Part shown: piece after piece, positions 50,996 to 60,556 of the stretch | How the letters are laid out: each line of letters starts with the position of its first letter | Numbering within the stretch: the stretch's first letter is position 1 | Notes under the pieces: model-generated | Told to the model about the DNA's origin: nothing | What the model saw: only the letters and a program-made list of their open reading frames with translations | Databases searched by the model: none | Origin: Mycobacterium scrofulaceum | GTDB lineage: Bacteria > Actinomycetota > Actinomycetes > Mycobacteriales > Mycobacteriaceae | NCBI RefSeq assembly: GCF_002086735.1 | Contig: NZ_MVIJ01000004.1 | Location: 62,001-126,000, forward strand | Direction of reading: 5' to 3' | DNA: 64,000 bases | Program-made: the position numbers and the translations under genes

Positions 50996-51814
50996 ATGGC
51001 GACCAGAGGAGCGGACCGCTGGTCCGCGGGATTGCCCCAGCTGAAACTGAAATGGGACATCTCCGGGCCCATGCAGGCCGTCGGGGCCCTGTTCGCAATG
51101 TCGGCCGATGCCGTCAAGTTCGCGTTCCGCCGGCCGTTCCAGTGGCGGGAGTTCTTGGAGCAATCGTGGTTCGTCGCGCGTGTGTCGCTGGCTCCCACGT
51201 TGTTGGTGGCGATTCCGTTCACCGTCCTCGTCAGCTTCACGCTCAACATCCTCTTGCGCGAACTGGGCGCCGCGGACCTCTCCGGTGCGGGTGCCGCGTT
51301 CGGTGCGGTCACCCAGCTCGGACCGCTGGTGACGGTTTTGATCGTGGCGGGCGCGGGCGCCACGGCGATGTGTGCGGACCTGGGCGCGCGAACGATTCGT
51401 GAAGAGATCGACGCGATGGAGGTGCTGGGCATCAACCCGGTGCAACGGTTGGTCACGCCGCGCATGCTGGCCTCGGGATTGGTCGCCTTCCTGCTCAACA
51501 GCCTCGTCGTCATCATCGGCGTCCTTGGCGGCTACGTCTTCTCGGTGTTCGTGCAAGACGTGAACCCGGGCGCGTTCGCCGCGGGCATCACCTTGCTCAC
51601 CGGCGTGCCCGAGGTCATCATTTCGTGCGTCAAGGCAGCACTCTTCGGCCTCATCGCCGGCTTGGTGGCCTGCTATCGGGGCCTGTCGATCAGTGGCGGG
51701 GGCGCCAAGGCCGTGGGGAACGCGGTGAACGAAACCGTGGTGTATGCCTTCATGTCCCTGTTTGTCGTCAACGTGGTCGTCACCGCGATCGGCATCAAGA
51801 TGACGGCGAAGTAG
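50996..51814 (+). CDS. yrbEA: MlaE-family permease YrbEA of the Mce transporter
   Basis: 272 residues from ATG 50996 (AGGAAGGGG upstream). Integral membrane permease with about five to six helices. The family signature 'EEIDAMEVLGINPVQRLVTP' lies mid-protein, as in MlaE. With YrbEB it forms the inner-membrane channel through which Mce proteins deliver lipids, powered by an MceG-type ATPase encoded elsewhere. First gene of an eight-gene operon; YrbEB follows 8 bases later. Confidence 0.95.
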   Translation: MATRGADRWSAGLPQLKLKWDISGPMQAVGALFAMSADAVKFAFRRPFQWREFLEQSWFVARVSLAPTLLVAIPFTVLVSFTLNILLRELGAADLSGAGAAFGAVTQLGPLVTVLIVAGAGATAMCADLGARTIREEIDAMEVLGINPVQRLVTPRMLASGLVAFLLNSLVVIIGVLGGYVFSVFVQDVNPGAFAAGITLLTGVPEVIISCVKAALFGLIAGLVACYRGLSISGGGAKAVGNAVNETVVYAFMSLFVVNVVVTAIGIKMTAK

Positions 51815-51822
51815 GGCTGCCA

Positions 51823-52668
51823 ATGGCGCTGAGGGCCACATATCCGCGACTGGTTCGCGAATTCGAGAGGCCGGTCGCCCTGTTGGGCCGGATCGGCGAC
51901 CACACGTTGTTCTACGGAAAAGCGCTCGCCGGCATCCCCTTCGCCGCTACCCGCTACACCCGCGAAGTCGTTCGGCTGGTTGCCGAGATCAGCATGGGCG
52001 CGGGCACCTTGGCGATGATCGGCGGAACCGTGGTGATCGTCGGCTTCCTGACGCTGGCGGCGGGCGGCACCCTGGCGATTCAGGGGTACACCTCGCTGGG
52101 CAATATCGGCATCGAGGCGCTGACAGGCTTTTTGGCCGCGTTCATCAACGTGCGCATCGCGGCGCCGGTGGTCGCCGGCATCGGTCTGGCCGCCACCTTC
52201 GGCGCCGGGGTGACCGCACAGTTGGGTGCGATGCGGATCAACGAAGAAGTCGATGCCTTGGAGAGCATGGCCATTCGGCCGGTTGCCTACCTGGTGAGCA
52301 CCCGGATCCTGGCGGGAATGCTGGCCATCACGCCGTTGTACAGCATCGCCGTCATCCTGTCGTTCGTGGCCAGCCAGTTCACCACAACATTCCTGCTCGG
52401 ACAGTCCCAGGGCCTGTACCAGCACTACTTCGACACGTTCCTGAACCCCATCGACCTGTTGTGGTCGTTCCTGCAGGCCATCCTGATGGCGCTCACCATC
52501 CTGCTGATCCACACGTACTACGGCTATTTCGCTTCGGGCGGACCGGCCGGTGTCGGCAACGCGACCGGGAACGCGGTGCGCACCTCGCTCATCGTCGTGG
52601 TGTCGGTAACGCTGTTGGTCTCGCTCTCTATCTACGGTACGAACGGCAACTTCAACCTGTCCGGTTAG
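51823..52668 (+). CDS. yrbEB: MlaE-family permease YrbEB of the Mce transporter
   Basis: 281 residues. Same MlaE fold: signature 'EEVDALESMAIRPVAYLVST', several hydrophobic helices ('GTLAMIGGTVVIVGFLTLAA') and a C-terminal 'RTSLIVVVSVTLLVSLSIYG' helix. Pairs with YrbEA. A near-ideal AAGGAGGT between its stop and mceA shows strong translation of the next gene. Confidence 0.95.
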   Translation: MALRATYPRLVREFERPVALLGRIGDHTLFYGKALAGIPFAATRYTREVVRLVAEISMGAGTLAMIGGTVVIVGFLTLAAGGTLAIQGYTSLGNIGIEALTGFLAAFINVRIAAPVVAGIGLAATFGAGVTAQLGAMRINEEVDALESMAIRPVAYLVSTRILAGMLAITPLYSIAVILSFVASQFTTTFLLGQSQGLYQHYFDTFLNPIDLLWSFLQAILMALTILLIHTYYGYFASGGPAGVGNATGNAVRTSLIVVVSVTLLVSLSIYGTNGNFNLSG

Positions 52669-52689
52669 CTTGAAGGAGGTGGAACGGCA

Positions 52690-53952
52690 GTGACGCAGAG
52701 TGTGCCCGCGGGTCGCGGCGCGCCCGCCGGCCGACCCCCGCGCGCCGGCCATGCGCGGCCGCCGGCCGGACGGACTTACCTGCCACCCCTGCTCGGGCTC
52801 GCCACTGTTCTCATCATCGGCTTGATTTTCGCCGTGGCGGTGGGTCTGTTTCAGGGCTCCTTCACCGAAACCGTGCCGGTGACCGTGGTTTCGCAACGCG
52901 CCGGCCTGGTGATGAACCCCGACGCCAAGGTCAAGATGCGCGGCGTGCAGGTGGGCAAGGTCGCCTCGGTGGAATCGCTGCCCAACGGCCAAGCGGCCAT
53001 CCACTTGGCGATGGACCCGTCGCAATTGCGCTTCATTCCCAGCAATGTGCTCGTCGACATCGCGTCGTCAACGGTGTTCGGCGCGAAGTCCGTCCAATTG
53101 GTCGAACCCGCCCAACCCTCTGCCCAGCGGCTCCACGGTGGGCAGACGCTGCAGGGCCAGCACGTGATGGTCGAAATCAACACGGTGTTCCAGCAGTTGG
53201 TGTCCGTCCTGTCGCACATCGACCCGCCCAAGCTGAACGAGTCACTGGGTGCGCTCGCGCAAGCGTTCAGCGGGCGGGGCCCGCAGCTTGGCCAGGCGCT
53301 GAGCGACCTGGATTCGTTTCTGGCCAGACTGGAGCCGAGCCTTCCCGCGTTCCGGCATGACCTGTCGGTCTTGCCGGTCGTGTCCAACGCCTACGCCGAC
53401 GCGGCACCGAACCTGGTGAAAACCGCGGCCAACGCGACGCGGATCAGCAAGACGCTCGTCGACGAGCAGCGCAACCTGGACGCGTTGCTGATCAGCGCCA
53501 TCGGCCTGGCCGACATCGGCAACGACGTCTTGTCGACCAACCGCCAACCGCTGACGAATGTGATGCATCTGCTGGTGCCGACCACCGATCTCACCAACGA
53601 GTACCACGAGGTGTTCACCTGCGGTTTCGGCGGGATGATCAACATCGCGCACGGTCCGCCGTTGTCCGAACCCAGCATCAACATCTCGTCGAGCATCGTG
53701 TGGGGCGGGGAACGCTACCGGTATCCGACCAACCTGCCCAAGGTCGCGGCGACGGGCGGCCCGCAGTGCATGGGCCTGCCGAACCTGCCGTTCAACACCA
53801 AACCGAAGCAACTCATCACCGATATCGGCGCCGACCCGGTCGGCTACGGAAACCCGCAGCTGCTGATCAACTCCGATCTGCTCAAGCAGCTCTTGTACGG
53901 ACCGATCGCCGGCCCCCCACGCAACTCCGCCCAGGTGGGGATGCCCGGATGA
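52690..53952 (+). CDS. mceA: Mce family protein MceA
   Basis: 420 residues from GTG 52690. A long Pro/Arg/Gly-rich cytosolic start (about 30 residues), one membrane helix ('GLATVLIIGLIFAVAVGLF'), then the MlaD/Mce domain (about 60-140: 'DAKVKMRGVQVGKVASVESL'), and a helical needle-forming region to the C-terminus. MceA to MceF together form a hexameric tunnel carrying lipids across the envelope. 4-base overlap with mceB. Confidence 0.95.
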   Translation: MTQSVPAGRGAPAGRPPRAGHARPPAGRTYLPPLLGLATVLIIGLIFAVAVGLFQGSFTETVPVTVVSQRAGLVMNPDAKVKMRGVQVGKVASVESLPNGQAAIHLAMDPSQLRFIPSNVLVDIASSTVFGAKSVQLVEPAQPSAQRLHGGQTLQGQHVMVEINTVFQQLVSVLSHIDPPKLNESLGALAQAFSGRGPQLGQALSDLDSFLARLEPSLPAFRHDLSVLPVVSNAYADAAPNLVKTAANATRISKTLVDEQRNLDALLISAIGLADIGNDVLSTNRQPLTNVMHLLVPTTDLTNEYHEVFTCGFGGMINIAHGPPLSEPSINISSSIVWGGERYRYPTNLPKVAATGGPQCMGLPNLPFNTKPKQLITDIGADPVGYGNPQLLINSDLLKQLLYGPIAGPPRNSAQVGMPG

Positions 53953-54971
53953 GAACGCGCGCAACGCTGGTCAAGTTCACGATCTTCGCGATCGTGATGG
54001 CGATCCTGACCGCCTTCCTGTTCTTCATCTTCGGCCAGTACCGGACGGGCGCGACGACCGGGTATTCGGCGGTGTTCACCGACGTCTCGCGCCTCAAACC
54101 CGGGCAGTCGGTGCGGGTCGCCGGTATCCGGGTCGGCACCGTCAACAGCGTCTCGCTGCAGCCGGACAAGAAGGTCGTGGTGGGGTTCGACGCCGACCGG
54201 AGCGTCGTCCTGACCGAGGGCACGAGGGCGGCGGTCCGCTACCTGAACCTGGTGGGCGACCGCTACCTCGAGCTCGCCGATGGTCCCGGCTCGACCAGGC
54301 ACCTGCCGGCCGGCGGTCAGATTCCCGTCAGCCGCACGGCGCCGGCGCTCGACCTCGACCTGTTGCTGGGCGGGCTGAAACCGGTTACCCAGGGCCTGAA
54401 TGCGCGCGACGTCAACGCCCTGACCGCAGGATTGCTGCAGGTCTTCCAGGGGCAGGGCGGCACGCTCGAGTCACTGTTCTCCAAAACGACGTCGTTCTCA
54501 AATGCGTTGGCCGACAACGATCAAACCGTGCAGCAATTGATCGACAACCTCAACATCGTGATCGGCACGATCTCCAAGGACGGCACCAAGTTCTCCGGCG
54601 CGATCGATCGCCTCGAGCGGCTTGTCAGCGGGCTGTCGGACGACCGCAACACCATCAGCTCCGCCATCGACGCCCTGGACAGGGGAACCGCCTCGCTGGC
54701 GGACCTGCTGAGCGCCGCGCGGCCACCGCTGTCGGGCACCATCGATCAGTTGAACCGGCTGGCACCGATTCTCGATAACGACAAGGACCGCCTCGACGCC
54801 GCCTTGGGCAAGGCGCCGAAGAACTACCGCAAGCTGGTCCGGCTCGGCGTGGACGGCGCCACCATCCCGTACTACCTCTGCCAGTTGGAGATTCGCGGCA
54901 CGGATCTCCAGGGCAGGACCGTGAAAGCCCCCATATTCAGGTCGGACGCTGGAAGGTGCACGGAACCCTGA
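53949..54971 (+). CDS. mceB: Mce family protein MceB
   Basis: 340 residues. N-terminal membrane helix ('LVKFTIFAIVMAILTAFLFF'), Mce domain with 'KPGQSVRVAGIRVGTVNSV', then long helices rich in Asn/Asp and Leu ('TISSAIDALDRGTASLADLL'). Two Cys near the end ('YYLCQLEIR', 'GRCTEP') are typical of MceB and may form a disulfide. ATGA overlap with mceA; its TGA overlaps the mceC ATG by one base. Confidence 0.95.
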   Translation: MRTRATLVKFTIFAIVMAILTAFLFFIFGQYRTGATTGYSAVFTDVSRLKPGQSVRVAGIRVGTVNSVSLQPDKKVVVGFDADRSVVLTEGTRAAVRYLNLVGDRYLELADGPGSTRHLPAGGQIPVSRTAPALDLDLLLGGLKPVTQGLNARDVNALTAGLLQVFQGQGGTLESLFSKTTSFSNALADNDQTVQQLIDNLNIVIGTISKDGTKFSGAIDRLERLVSGLSDDRNTISSAIDALDRGTASLADLLSAARPPLSGTIDQLNRLAPILDNDKDRLDAALGKAPKNYRKLVRLGVDGATIPYYLCQLEIRGTDLQGRTVKAPIFRSDAGRCTEP

Positions 54972-56089
54972 TGCTCAAGTATCGCGGAGCTGGGCTCGTC
55001 AAGGCCGGACTCATCGGCGTCGTTCTGGCGGTGATGGTCATCCTCGTGGGCCTGTCACCCGACCGGTTCATCTCGTGGGCGACGATGGTCAGGTACCAGG
55101 CGCTGTTCACCGAGGCCGGCGGGCTTGCGACGGGCAACCCGGTGCTGGTGTCGGGCGTGAAGGTCGGCACGGTGTCGGACGTGAAGCTGCGGCACGGCGA
55201 CGCACTGGTGACGTTCGCGATGAAGGGCGACGTCCTGCTCGGGTCGGAGACTTCCGCGCACATCCGTACGGGAACGCTGTTGGGCGAACGGACGCTGACG
55301 CTGGAGTCCGCCGGCACCGGCACGTTGCATCCGATGGCTCTCATCCCCGTCTCGCGCACGTCCTCGCCGTACTCGCTGACCGAAGCGGTCAGCGACCTGA
55401 CGACCGACACGGCCGGAACGAACACCACGGCGCTGAACCAATCGCTGGACACGCTGGCGGCGACGCTCGACCAGATCGCGCCGCAAATGGGGCCGGCCTT
55501 CGACGCGCTCACGCGGCTGTCCCGCACCCTCAACAGCCGCAACAAGAACCTGGGCGAGCTGTTCAAGAGCGCCGGTGACGTCACGGGGGTGCTCTCCGAA
55601 CGCAGCCAGCAGGTCAACAAACTCATCCTCAACTCCGACTCCCTGCTCGAGGTGCTGGTGGCGAGGCGCCAAGAGATCGTGGACCTCCTGGCCAACACGT
55701 CGGCGGTGGCCAAACAGCTGACGGCATTGGTGCACGACAACGAAAGCAAATTGGCGCCGACGCTGGAGAGGCTGAACTCGGTGACCGCGATGCTGCAGAA
55801 GAACCGTGACAACATCAGCAAGGCGCTGCCGGGCCTGAAGAAATTCCAGATCACCGTCGGTGAGGGCATCTCCAGCATGTACGCCTACTCAGCGTTCGTC
55901 CCGAACTTCCTTGCCCCGCAACTCTTCCAGCCGATCATCGACTACCTCTGGGGATTCCGGACCTTCGACACCTCGAAGGGTCCCGGCCACCCGTCGCCGC
56001 TGCCCCGGTCCTTGACTCCCTGGCCGTTCAACGCCATTCCGGTGTGCCCCGGCTGCACGCTGGGCGGGCGGGTCGGAGGATCACAGTGA
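54971..56089 (+). CDS. mceC: Mce family protein MceC
   Basis: 372 residues from ATG 54971; an in-frame GTG at 54956 would overlap mceB more. Membrane helix 'GLIGVVLAVMVILVGLSP', Mce domain 'GNPVLVSGVKVGTVSDVKL', then coiled helical part ('LLEVLVARRQEIVDLLANTS') and a C-terminal tail with Cys ('PVCPGCTLGGRVGG'). Overlaps mceD by 4 bases. Confidence 0.94.
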   Translation: MLKYRGAGLVKAGLIGVVLAVMVILVGLSPDRFISWATMVRYQALFTEAGGLATGNPVLVSGVKVGTVSDVKLRHGDALVTFAMKGDVLLGSETSAHIRTGTLLGERTLTLESAGTGTLHPMALIPVSRTSSPYSLTEAVSDLTTDTAGTNTTALNQSLDTLAATLDQIAPQMGPAFDALTRLSRTLNSRNKNLGELFKSAGDVTGVLSERSQQVNKLILNSDSLLEVLVARRQEIVDLLANTSAVAKQLTALVHDNESKLAPTLERLNSVTAMLQKNRDNISKALPGLKKFQITVGEGISSMYAYSAFVPNFLAPQLFQPIIDYLWGFRTFDTSKGPGHPSPLPRSLTPWPFNAIPVCPGCTLGGRVGGSQ

Positions 56090-57513
56090 TCGCCGGGTTC
56101 CCCCGCAAGGGCCTGACGGCCGTGACGGCGGTGGTCCTGGCCGGGCTCATCGTCGCCGGCGCCGCCGTGCTCGTGCGCAATACGGTTTTCGGCCCGAAGA
56201 CCATCACCGCGTACTTCACCACCGCCACCGCGATCTATCCCCACGACGAGGTGCGGGTATCGGGTGTCAAGGTCGGCAACATCAAATCCATTGAGCCGGT
56301 GGGGACGCAGGCCAAGATGACCCTCGAGGTCGACCGCGACGTGCCCATTCCGGCGGGCGCGAAGGCGGTGATCGTCGCGTCGAACCTGGTGTCCGCCCGC
56401 TACGTTCAACTCACGCCGGCCTATCGGGACAGCGGCCCGGTCATGCCCGACGCTGCCGTCATCCCGGTGGAACGGACCGCCGTGCCCGTCGAGTGGGACG
56501 AGGTCAAGACCCAGTTGATGCGGCTGGCAACGGATTTGGGACCAAAGAGTGGTGTTTCGGGCACGTCGGTGGGCCGGTTCATCGACAGTGCCGCCAATGC
56601 GCTGGACGGCAACGGCGACAAGCTACGGCAGACGCTCGGTCAGCTGTCCGGGGTGGGCCGGATCCTGGCCAACGGCAGCGGCAACATCGTCGACATCATC
56701 AAGAACTTGCAGACCTTCGTCGGCGCGCTGCGCGACAGCAACGTCCAGATCGTCCAGTTCAACGACCGCCTGGCCACGCTGACCAGCGTGGTCAACGACA
56801 GCAAATCCGAGCTGGACGCGGCGCTGACCGATCTGTCGACGGCGGTCGGCGAGGTGCAGCGCTTCATCGCCGGGACGCGCAACCAGACCAGCGAGCAGAT
56901 CGCCCGGTTGGCCGACGTCACACAGGTACTGGTCGATCAACACATGGATCTGGAGAACATCTTGCACGCGGCGCCGAACGCGCTCGGCAACTTCTTCAAC
57001 GACTACAACGCCGACACCGGAACCATCATCGGCGGGTTCGGGATCATGAACTTCGCGAACCCCACGTTCTCGGGTCTGATGGTTCCCCTGCCCGTGCCCG
57101 GCTGCACCGCACTCGGCGCCATCGAGAACGTCACCGCCGTGGAATCGGGCAAGCTGTGCTCCCTGTTCCTCGGCCCGGGATTGCGGGTCCTGAACTTCAA
57201 CAACCTGCCGATCCCCATCAACATCTTCCTGGCGAAATCGGTGGATCCGTCCAACATCCTCTACACCGAACCACGCCTGGCGCCCGGCGGCGAGGGCCCG
57301 AAGCCCGGACCGCCCGAGATCCCGCCCGCGGTGTCGGCCTACACCGGCCTGCCCGGCGACCCGGTTGGACCGCCGGGGGCGGTGCCGCCCGAACGGATAC
57401 CGGGCGCGGCGATGCCGCTGCCGCCGCCGCCGTCGACACCGATGCCGCCCCCACCGCCCCCGGCGCAGAGCACGTCGGACATGCTGCTCCCGACCGATGG
57501 ACCACAACAATGA
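56086..57513 (+). CDS. mceD: Mce family protein MceD
   Basis: 475 residues from GTG 56086 (GGAGGA upstream). Membrane helix 'AVVLAGLIVAGAAVLVRN', Mce domain 'HDEVRVSGVKVGNIKSIEPV', helical region, then a long Pro-rich tail with poly-Pro runs from about residue 410. The tail may reach through the cell wall or be disordered. 4-base overlap with mceE. Confidence 0.95.
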   Translation: MIAGFPRKGLTAVTAVVLAGLIVAGAAVLVRNTVFGPKTITAYFTTATAIYPHDEVRVSGVKVGNIKSIEPVGTQAKMTLEVDRDVPIPAGAKAVIVASNLVSARYVQLTPAYRDSGPVMPDAAVIPVERTAVPVEWDEVKTQLMRLATDLGPKSGVSGTSVGRFIDSAANALDGNGDKLRQTLGQLSGVGRILANGSGNIVDIIKNLQTFVGALRDSNVQIVQFNDRLATLTSVVNDSKSELDAALTDLSTAVGEVQRFIAGTRNQTSEQIARLADVTQVLVDQHMDLENILHAAPNALGNFFNDYNADTGTIIGGFGIMNFANPTFSGLMVPLPVPGCTALGAIENVTAVESGKLCSLFLGPGLRVLNFNNLPIPINIFLAKSVDPSNILYTEPRLAPGGEGPKPGPPEIPPAVSAYTGLPGDPVGPPGAVPPERIPGAAMPLPPPPSTPMPPPPPPAQSTSDMLLPTDGPQQ

Positions 57514-58769
57514 TCGCCCGGGTAGCGGCTCGGCGCGTGTTCGCCATCGGCTGTTGCGTGGCGGTGACGGCGACGGGCTGCGCGTTCCACGGCCTGAATT
57601 CGCTGCCCCTGCCCGGCGCGGTCGGACGTGGGCCGGGGGCCAACATCTACCATGTCGAGCTTCCGAACGTCGGCACGATGGAATCGAATTCACCGGTGAT
57701 GATCGACGACGTCGTCGTCGGCAGTGTCGGCGCGATGAGGGTGCGGGGCTGGCACGCCGACGTCGAGATCTCGGTCAAGCGCGACGTGGTCGTGCCGGCC
57801 AACGTGGTGGCCACCGTCGGCCAGACCAGCCTGCTGGGGTCGATGCACGTGGAGCTCAACACGCCGCTGGGCCAGCAGGGCAGTGGTCGGCTGCAGCCGG
57901 GCGCCACCATCCCGCTCAGCCGATCGTCGGCGTACCCGTCGACGGAGCAGACGCTGTCGTCGCTGGGAGCGGTCGTCAATGGCGGGGGCCTGGGACAGAT
58001 CGGGGAGATCATCCACAATTTCTCCGCCGCCCTGTCCGGGCGCGAGGGCGCGGTGCGCGACCTGATCACCCGCCTCGACACGTTCGTCGGAACGCTCGAC
58101 GATCAGCGGGACAACCTCGTCGACTCGATCCAGGCGCTGAACCGGCTTGCCGGCACATTCGCCGACCAACGCGACGTTCTCACCCAAGCGCTGCAAAAGA
58201 TCCCGCCCGCTCTCGACGTGCTGATCAAGGAGCGCCCACGGCTCACCGCCGCCCTGGACAAACTTCGCGTCTTTTCCAACACGGCCACCCGGCTGGTCAA
58301 CGACTCCCAGGCCGACCTGGTCAAGAACCTCAAGAACTTGGAGCCGACCATCCGCGCGCTCGCCGACGTCGGACCCGAGCTCGGCACGGCTATCGCGGCC
58401 GCGTTCGTGTTCCCGTTCACCCAGAACTTCGTCGACCGGGCAATCCGGGGTGACTACTTCAACCTGCACGTCGATTTGGACCTGTCGATTCCGCGGCTCA
58501 AGCAAGGCCTGATGCTGGGGACCCACTGGGGGCAGTTGGACCAGCCGTTGGTGCCGGCGCCCGGGGACCCGTATTACCTGCAGTACACCCACGATCCGAT
58601 GCATGACCCCGTGCGGCCACCGTGGGTCGACCCGGCGAGCCTCCCTCCGCTGCCCGGTCCTGCGCCGGGCACGGGCCCGCTGCCCGGGCCCCCGCCAACC
58701 GCGGCACCGCCGCCCGACGCGGGTCAAACGCCGCCGCCCGCAACGGCGCCGACGGAAGGTGGCCAGTAG
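57510..58769 (+). CDS. mceE: Mce lipoprotein MceE (LprN-like)
   Basis: 419 residues. Lipoprotein signal with lipobox 'VTATGCAF', so Cys24 is probably lipidated. Mce domain ('NSPVMIDDVVVGSVGAMRV'), helical middle, and a Pro/Gly-rich C-terminus ('PPLPGPAPGTGPLPGPPP'). As in other mce operons the fifth Mce protein is the lipoprotein. Adjoins mceF directly: TAG then ATG. Confidence 0.95.
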   Translation: MIARVAARRVFAIGCCVAVTATGCAFHGLNSLPLPGAVGRGPGANIYHVELPNVGTMESNSPVMIDDVVVGSVGAMRVRGWHADVEISVKRDVVVPANVVATVGQTSLLGSMHVELNTPLGQQGSGRLQPGATIPLSRSSAYPSTEQTLSSLGAVVNGGGLGQIGEIIHNFSAALSGREGAVRDLITRLDTFVGTLDDQRDNLVDSIQALNRLAGTFADQRDVLTQALQKIPPALDVLIKERPRLTAALDKLRVFSNTATRLVNDSQADLVKNLKNLEPTIRALADVGPELGTAIAAAFVFPFTQNFVDRAIRGDYFNLHVDLDLSIPRLKQGLMLGTHWGQLDQPLVPAPGDPYYLQYTHDPMHDPVRPPWVDPASLPPLPGPAPGTGPLPGPPPTAAPPPDAGQTPPPATAPTEGGQ

Positions 58770-60509
58770 ATGCTGACGCGCTTCGTCCGGATCCAGCTCG
58801 CGGTTTTCGCGATCGCCGGGACCATTGGCGTGATCGCGATGGTCCTCTACTACGTCCAGGCGCCGACGCTGTTGGGCATCGGCCGGATGACGGTGACGCT
58901 CGAGCTGCCCGCCACCGGCGGGCTGTACCGGTTTTCCAACGTGACCTACCGTGGGGTTCAGCTCGGTAAGGTCACGGCGGTGGGCCTGACGCCGACCGGC
59001 GCGAAAGCGACGCTGTCGCTTAGCACTTCGCCGAAGGTCCCCGCGGACCTGAGGGCCGAGGTGCTCAGCGTCTCCGCGGTGGGTGAACAGTACGTGGACT
59101 TGCGGCCCAAGACCGATGCGCCGCCCTACCTGCACGACGGTTCGGTGATCTCCGCGCGCGACACGACGATTCCGCAGCCGGTCGGACCGATGCTCGACTC
59201 GCTCAACGCCTTGGTCCAAAGCATCCCGAAGACCAAACTCGGTCAGTTGCTCGACGAGTCCTTCCAGGGCTTCAACGGTACCGGTTACGACCTGGGGTCA
59301 CTGATCGATTCCTCACAGACGCTGTCCCGCGACGCCAACGGCGTCGTCGACCGCACCCGGGCCCTCACCGAAGACACCGGGCCGCTGCTGGACACCCAAG
59401 CGCGCACCACCGATTCGATCAGGACGTGGGCGCGTAGTTTCGCCGGCATCTCGGACGTGTTGGTCAACAACGATTCCCACTTCCGCACCATCCTGCAAAA
59501 CGGTCCAGAAGCCGCGAACGAAGCGTCCCGCCTGCTCGAGCAAGTCAAACCGACGCTGCCGGTGTTGCTCGCCAACCTGACCACCATCGGTCAGATCGGC
59601 GTCACCTACCACCCCTCGCTGGAGCAGCTGCTGGTGTTGCTGCCGTCGGCGGTCGCGATCGAGCAGGCCGCCGCGGCGCCGAACCATCCCGAGGGAACGG
59701 CCCGGGGCGACTTCGCGCTCACGATCGATGATCCGCCGATCTGCACGGTCGGTTTCATGCCACCCAACACCTGGCGATCCCCGGACGACCTCACCGACAT
59801 CGACACACCGGACGGGTTGTATTGCAAGCTCCCGCAGGATTCACCGCTTTCGGTTCGCGGTGCCCGCAACTATCCCTGCATGGGACACCCGGGCAAGCGC
59901 GCGCCCACCGTCGAAATCTGCAACAGCGACAAGCCGTACATGCCGCTGGCGATGAAACAACACGTCCTCGGCCCCTACCCACTCGACCCCAACCTGCTCG
60001 CCCAGGGCGTCCCACCCGACGACCGGGTTACCGTCAACGACAGGATGTTTGGCCCTGCCGAGGGAACGCCGCTGCCGCCGGGGGCGGAGCCGCGCGGCAC
60101 ACCGGCGGGACCGCGGGGAGAGAATCCTCCACCGGGCACGGTCGGCGCGGCGGTCCCGCCCGTGCCGTCGTCGGGACCGCCCCCGCTGGCGCCGATGTCG
60201 AGGATGTCGGCCGACCTGCCGCCCATCGCGCCACTCGACGTTCCCGCACCCGGGGAACTTCCCCCGCCACCACCCGCGCCGCCCGCCGCTCCCGATGCCG
60301 TCGTCCCCGATGCGGCCGGCGGTGAGGGGCCGCAGGCGGCGCCGAGCTCATTCGGCGGCGGGGCCGGGAAGCCGGTGCCGTCCGTCACCGTCGCCCGGTA
60401 CGACCCGCGCACGGGCCGTTACGTCGGTCCGGACGGAAAGTTGTACCAGCAGTCGGATCTCGTCGCCCCGACAGCGCCCAAGACATGGCAGGACATGCTT
60501 CCCACCTGA
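58770..60509 (+). CDS. mceF: Mce family protein MceF with long Pro-rich tail
   Basis: 579 residues, long for MceF. Membrane helix 'IQLAVFAIAGTIGVIAMVLY', Mce domain ('FSNVTYRGVQLGKVTAVGL'), helical region, three to four Cys in 'GLYCKLPQDSP', 'NYPCMGHPG' and 'VEICNSDKP', and a roughly 150-residue Pro/Ala/Gly tail from about residue 425. A short C-terminal motif 'YDPRTGRYVGPDGKLYQQSD' closes many mycobacterial MceF proteins. Last gene of the operon. Confidence 0.95.
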   Translation: MLTRFVRIQLAVFAIAGTIGVIAMVLYYVQAPTLLGIGRMTVTLELPATGGLYRFSNVTYRGVQLGKVTAVGLTPTGAKATLSLSTSPKVPADLRAEVLSVSAVGEQYVDLRPKTDAPPYLHDGSVISARDTTIPQPVGPMLDSLNALVQSIPKTKLGQLLDESFQGFNGTGYDLGSLIDSSQTLSRDANGVVDRTRALTEDTGPLLDTQARTTDSIRTWARSFAGISDVLVNNDSHFRTILQNGPEAANEASRLLEQVKPTLPVLLANLTTIGQIGVTYHPSLEQLLVLLPSAVAIEQAAAAPNHPEGTARGDFALTIDDPPICTVGFMPPNTWRSPDDLTDIDTPDGLYCKLPQDSPLSVRGARNYPCMGHPGKRAPTVEICNSDKPYMPLAMKQHVLGPYPLDPNLLAQGVPPDDRVTVNDRMFGPAEGTPLPPGAEPRGTPAGPRGENPPPGTVGAAVPPVPSSGPPPLAPMSRMSADLPPIAPLDVPAPGELPPPPPAPPAAPDAVVPDAAGGEGPQAAPSSFGGGAGKPVPSVTVARYDPRTGRYVGPDGKLYQQSDLVAPTAPKTWQDMLPT

Positions 60510-60556
60510 AGACGTGGCGCGGCGATGCGGCGAGTCAAGTGACGGGCAACGCCCGG

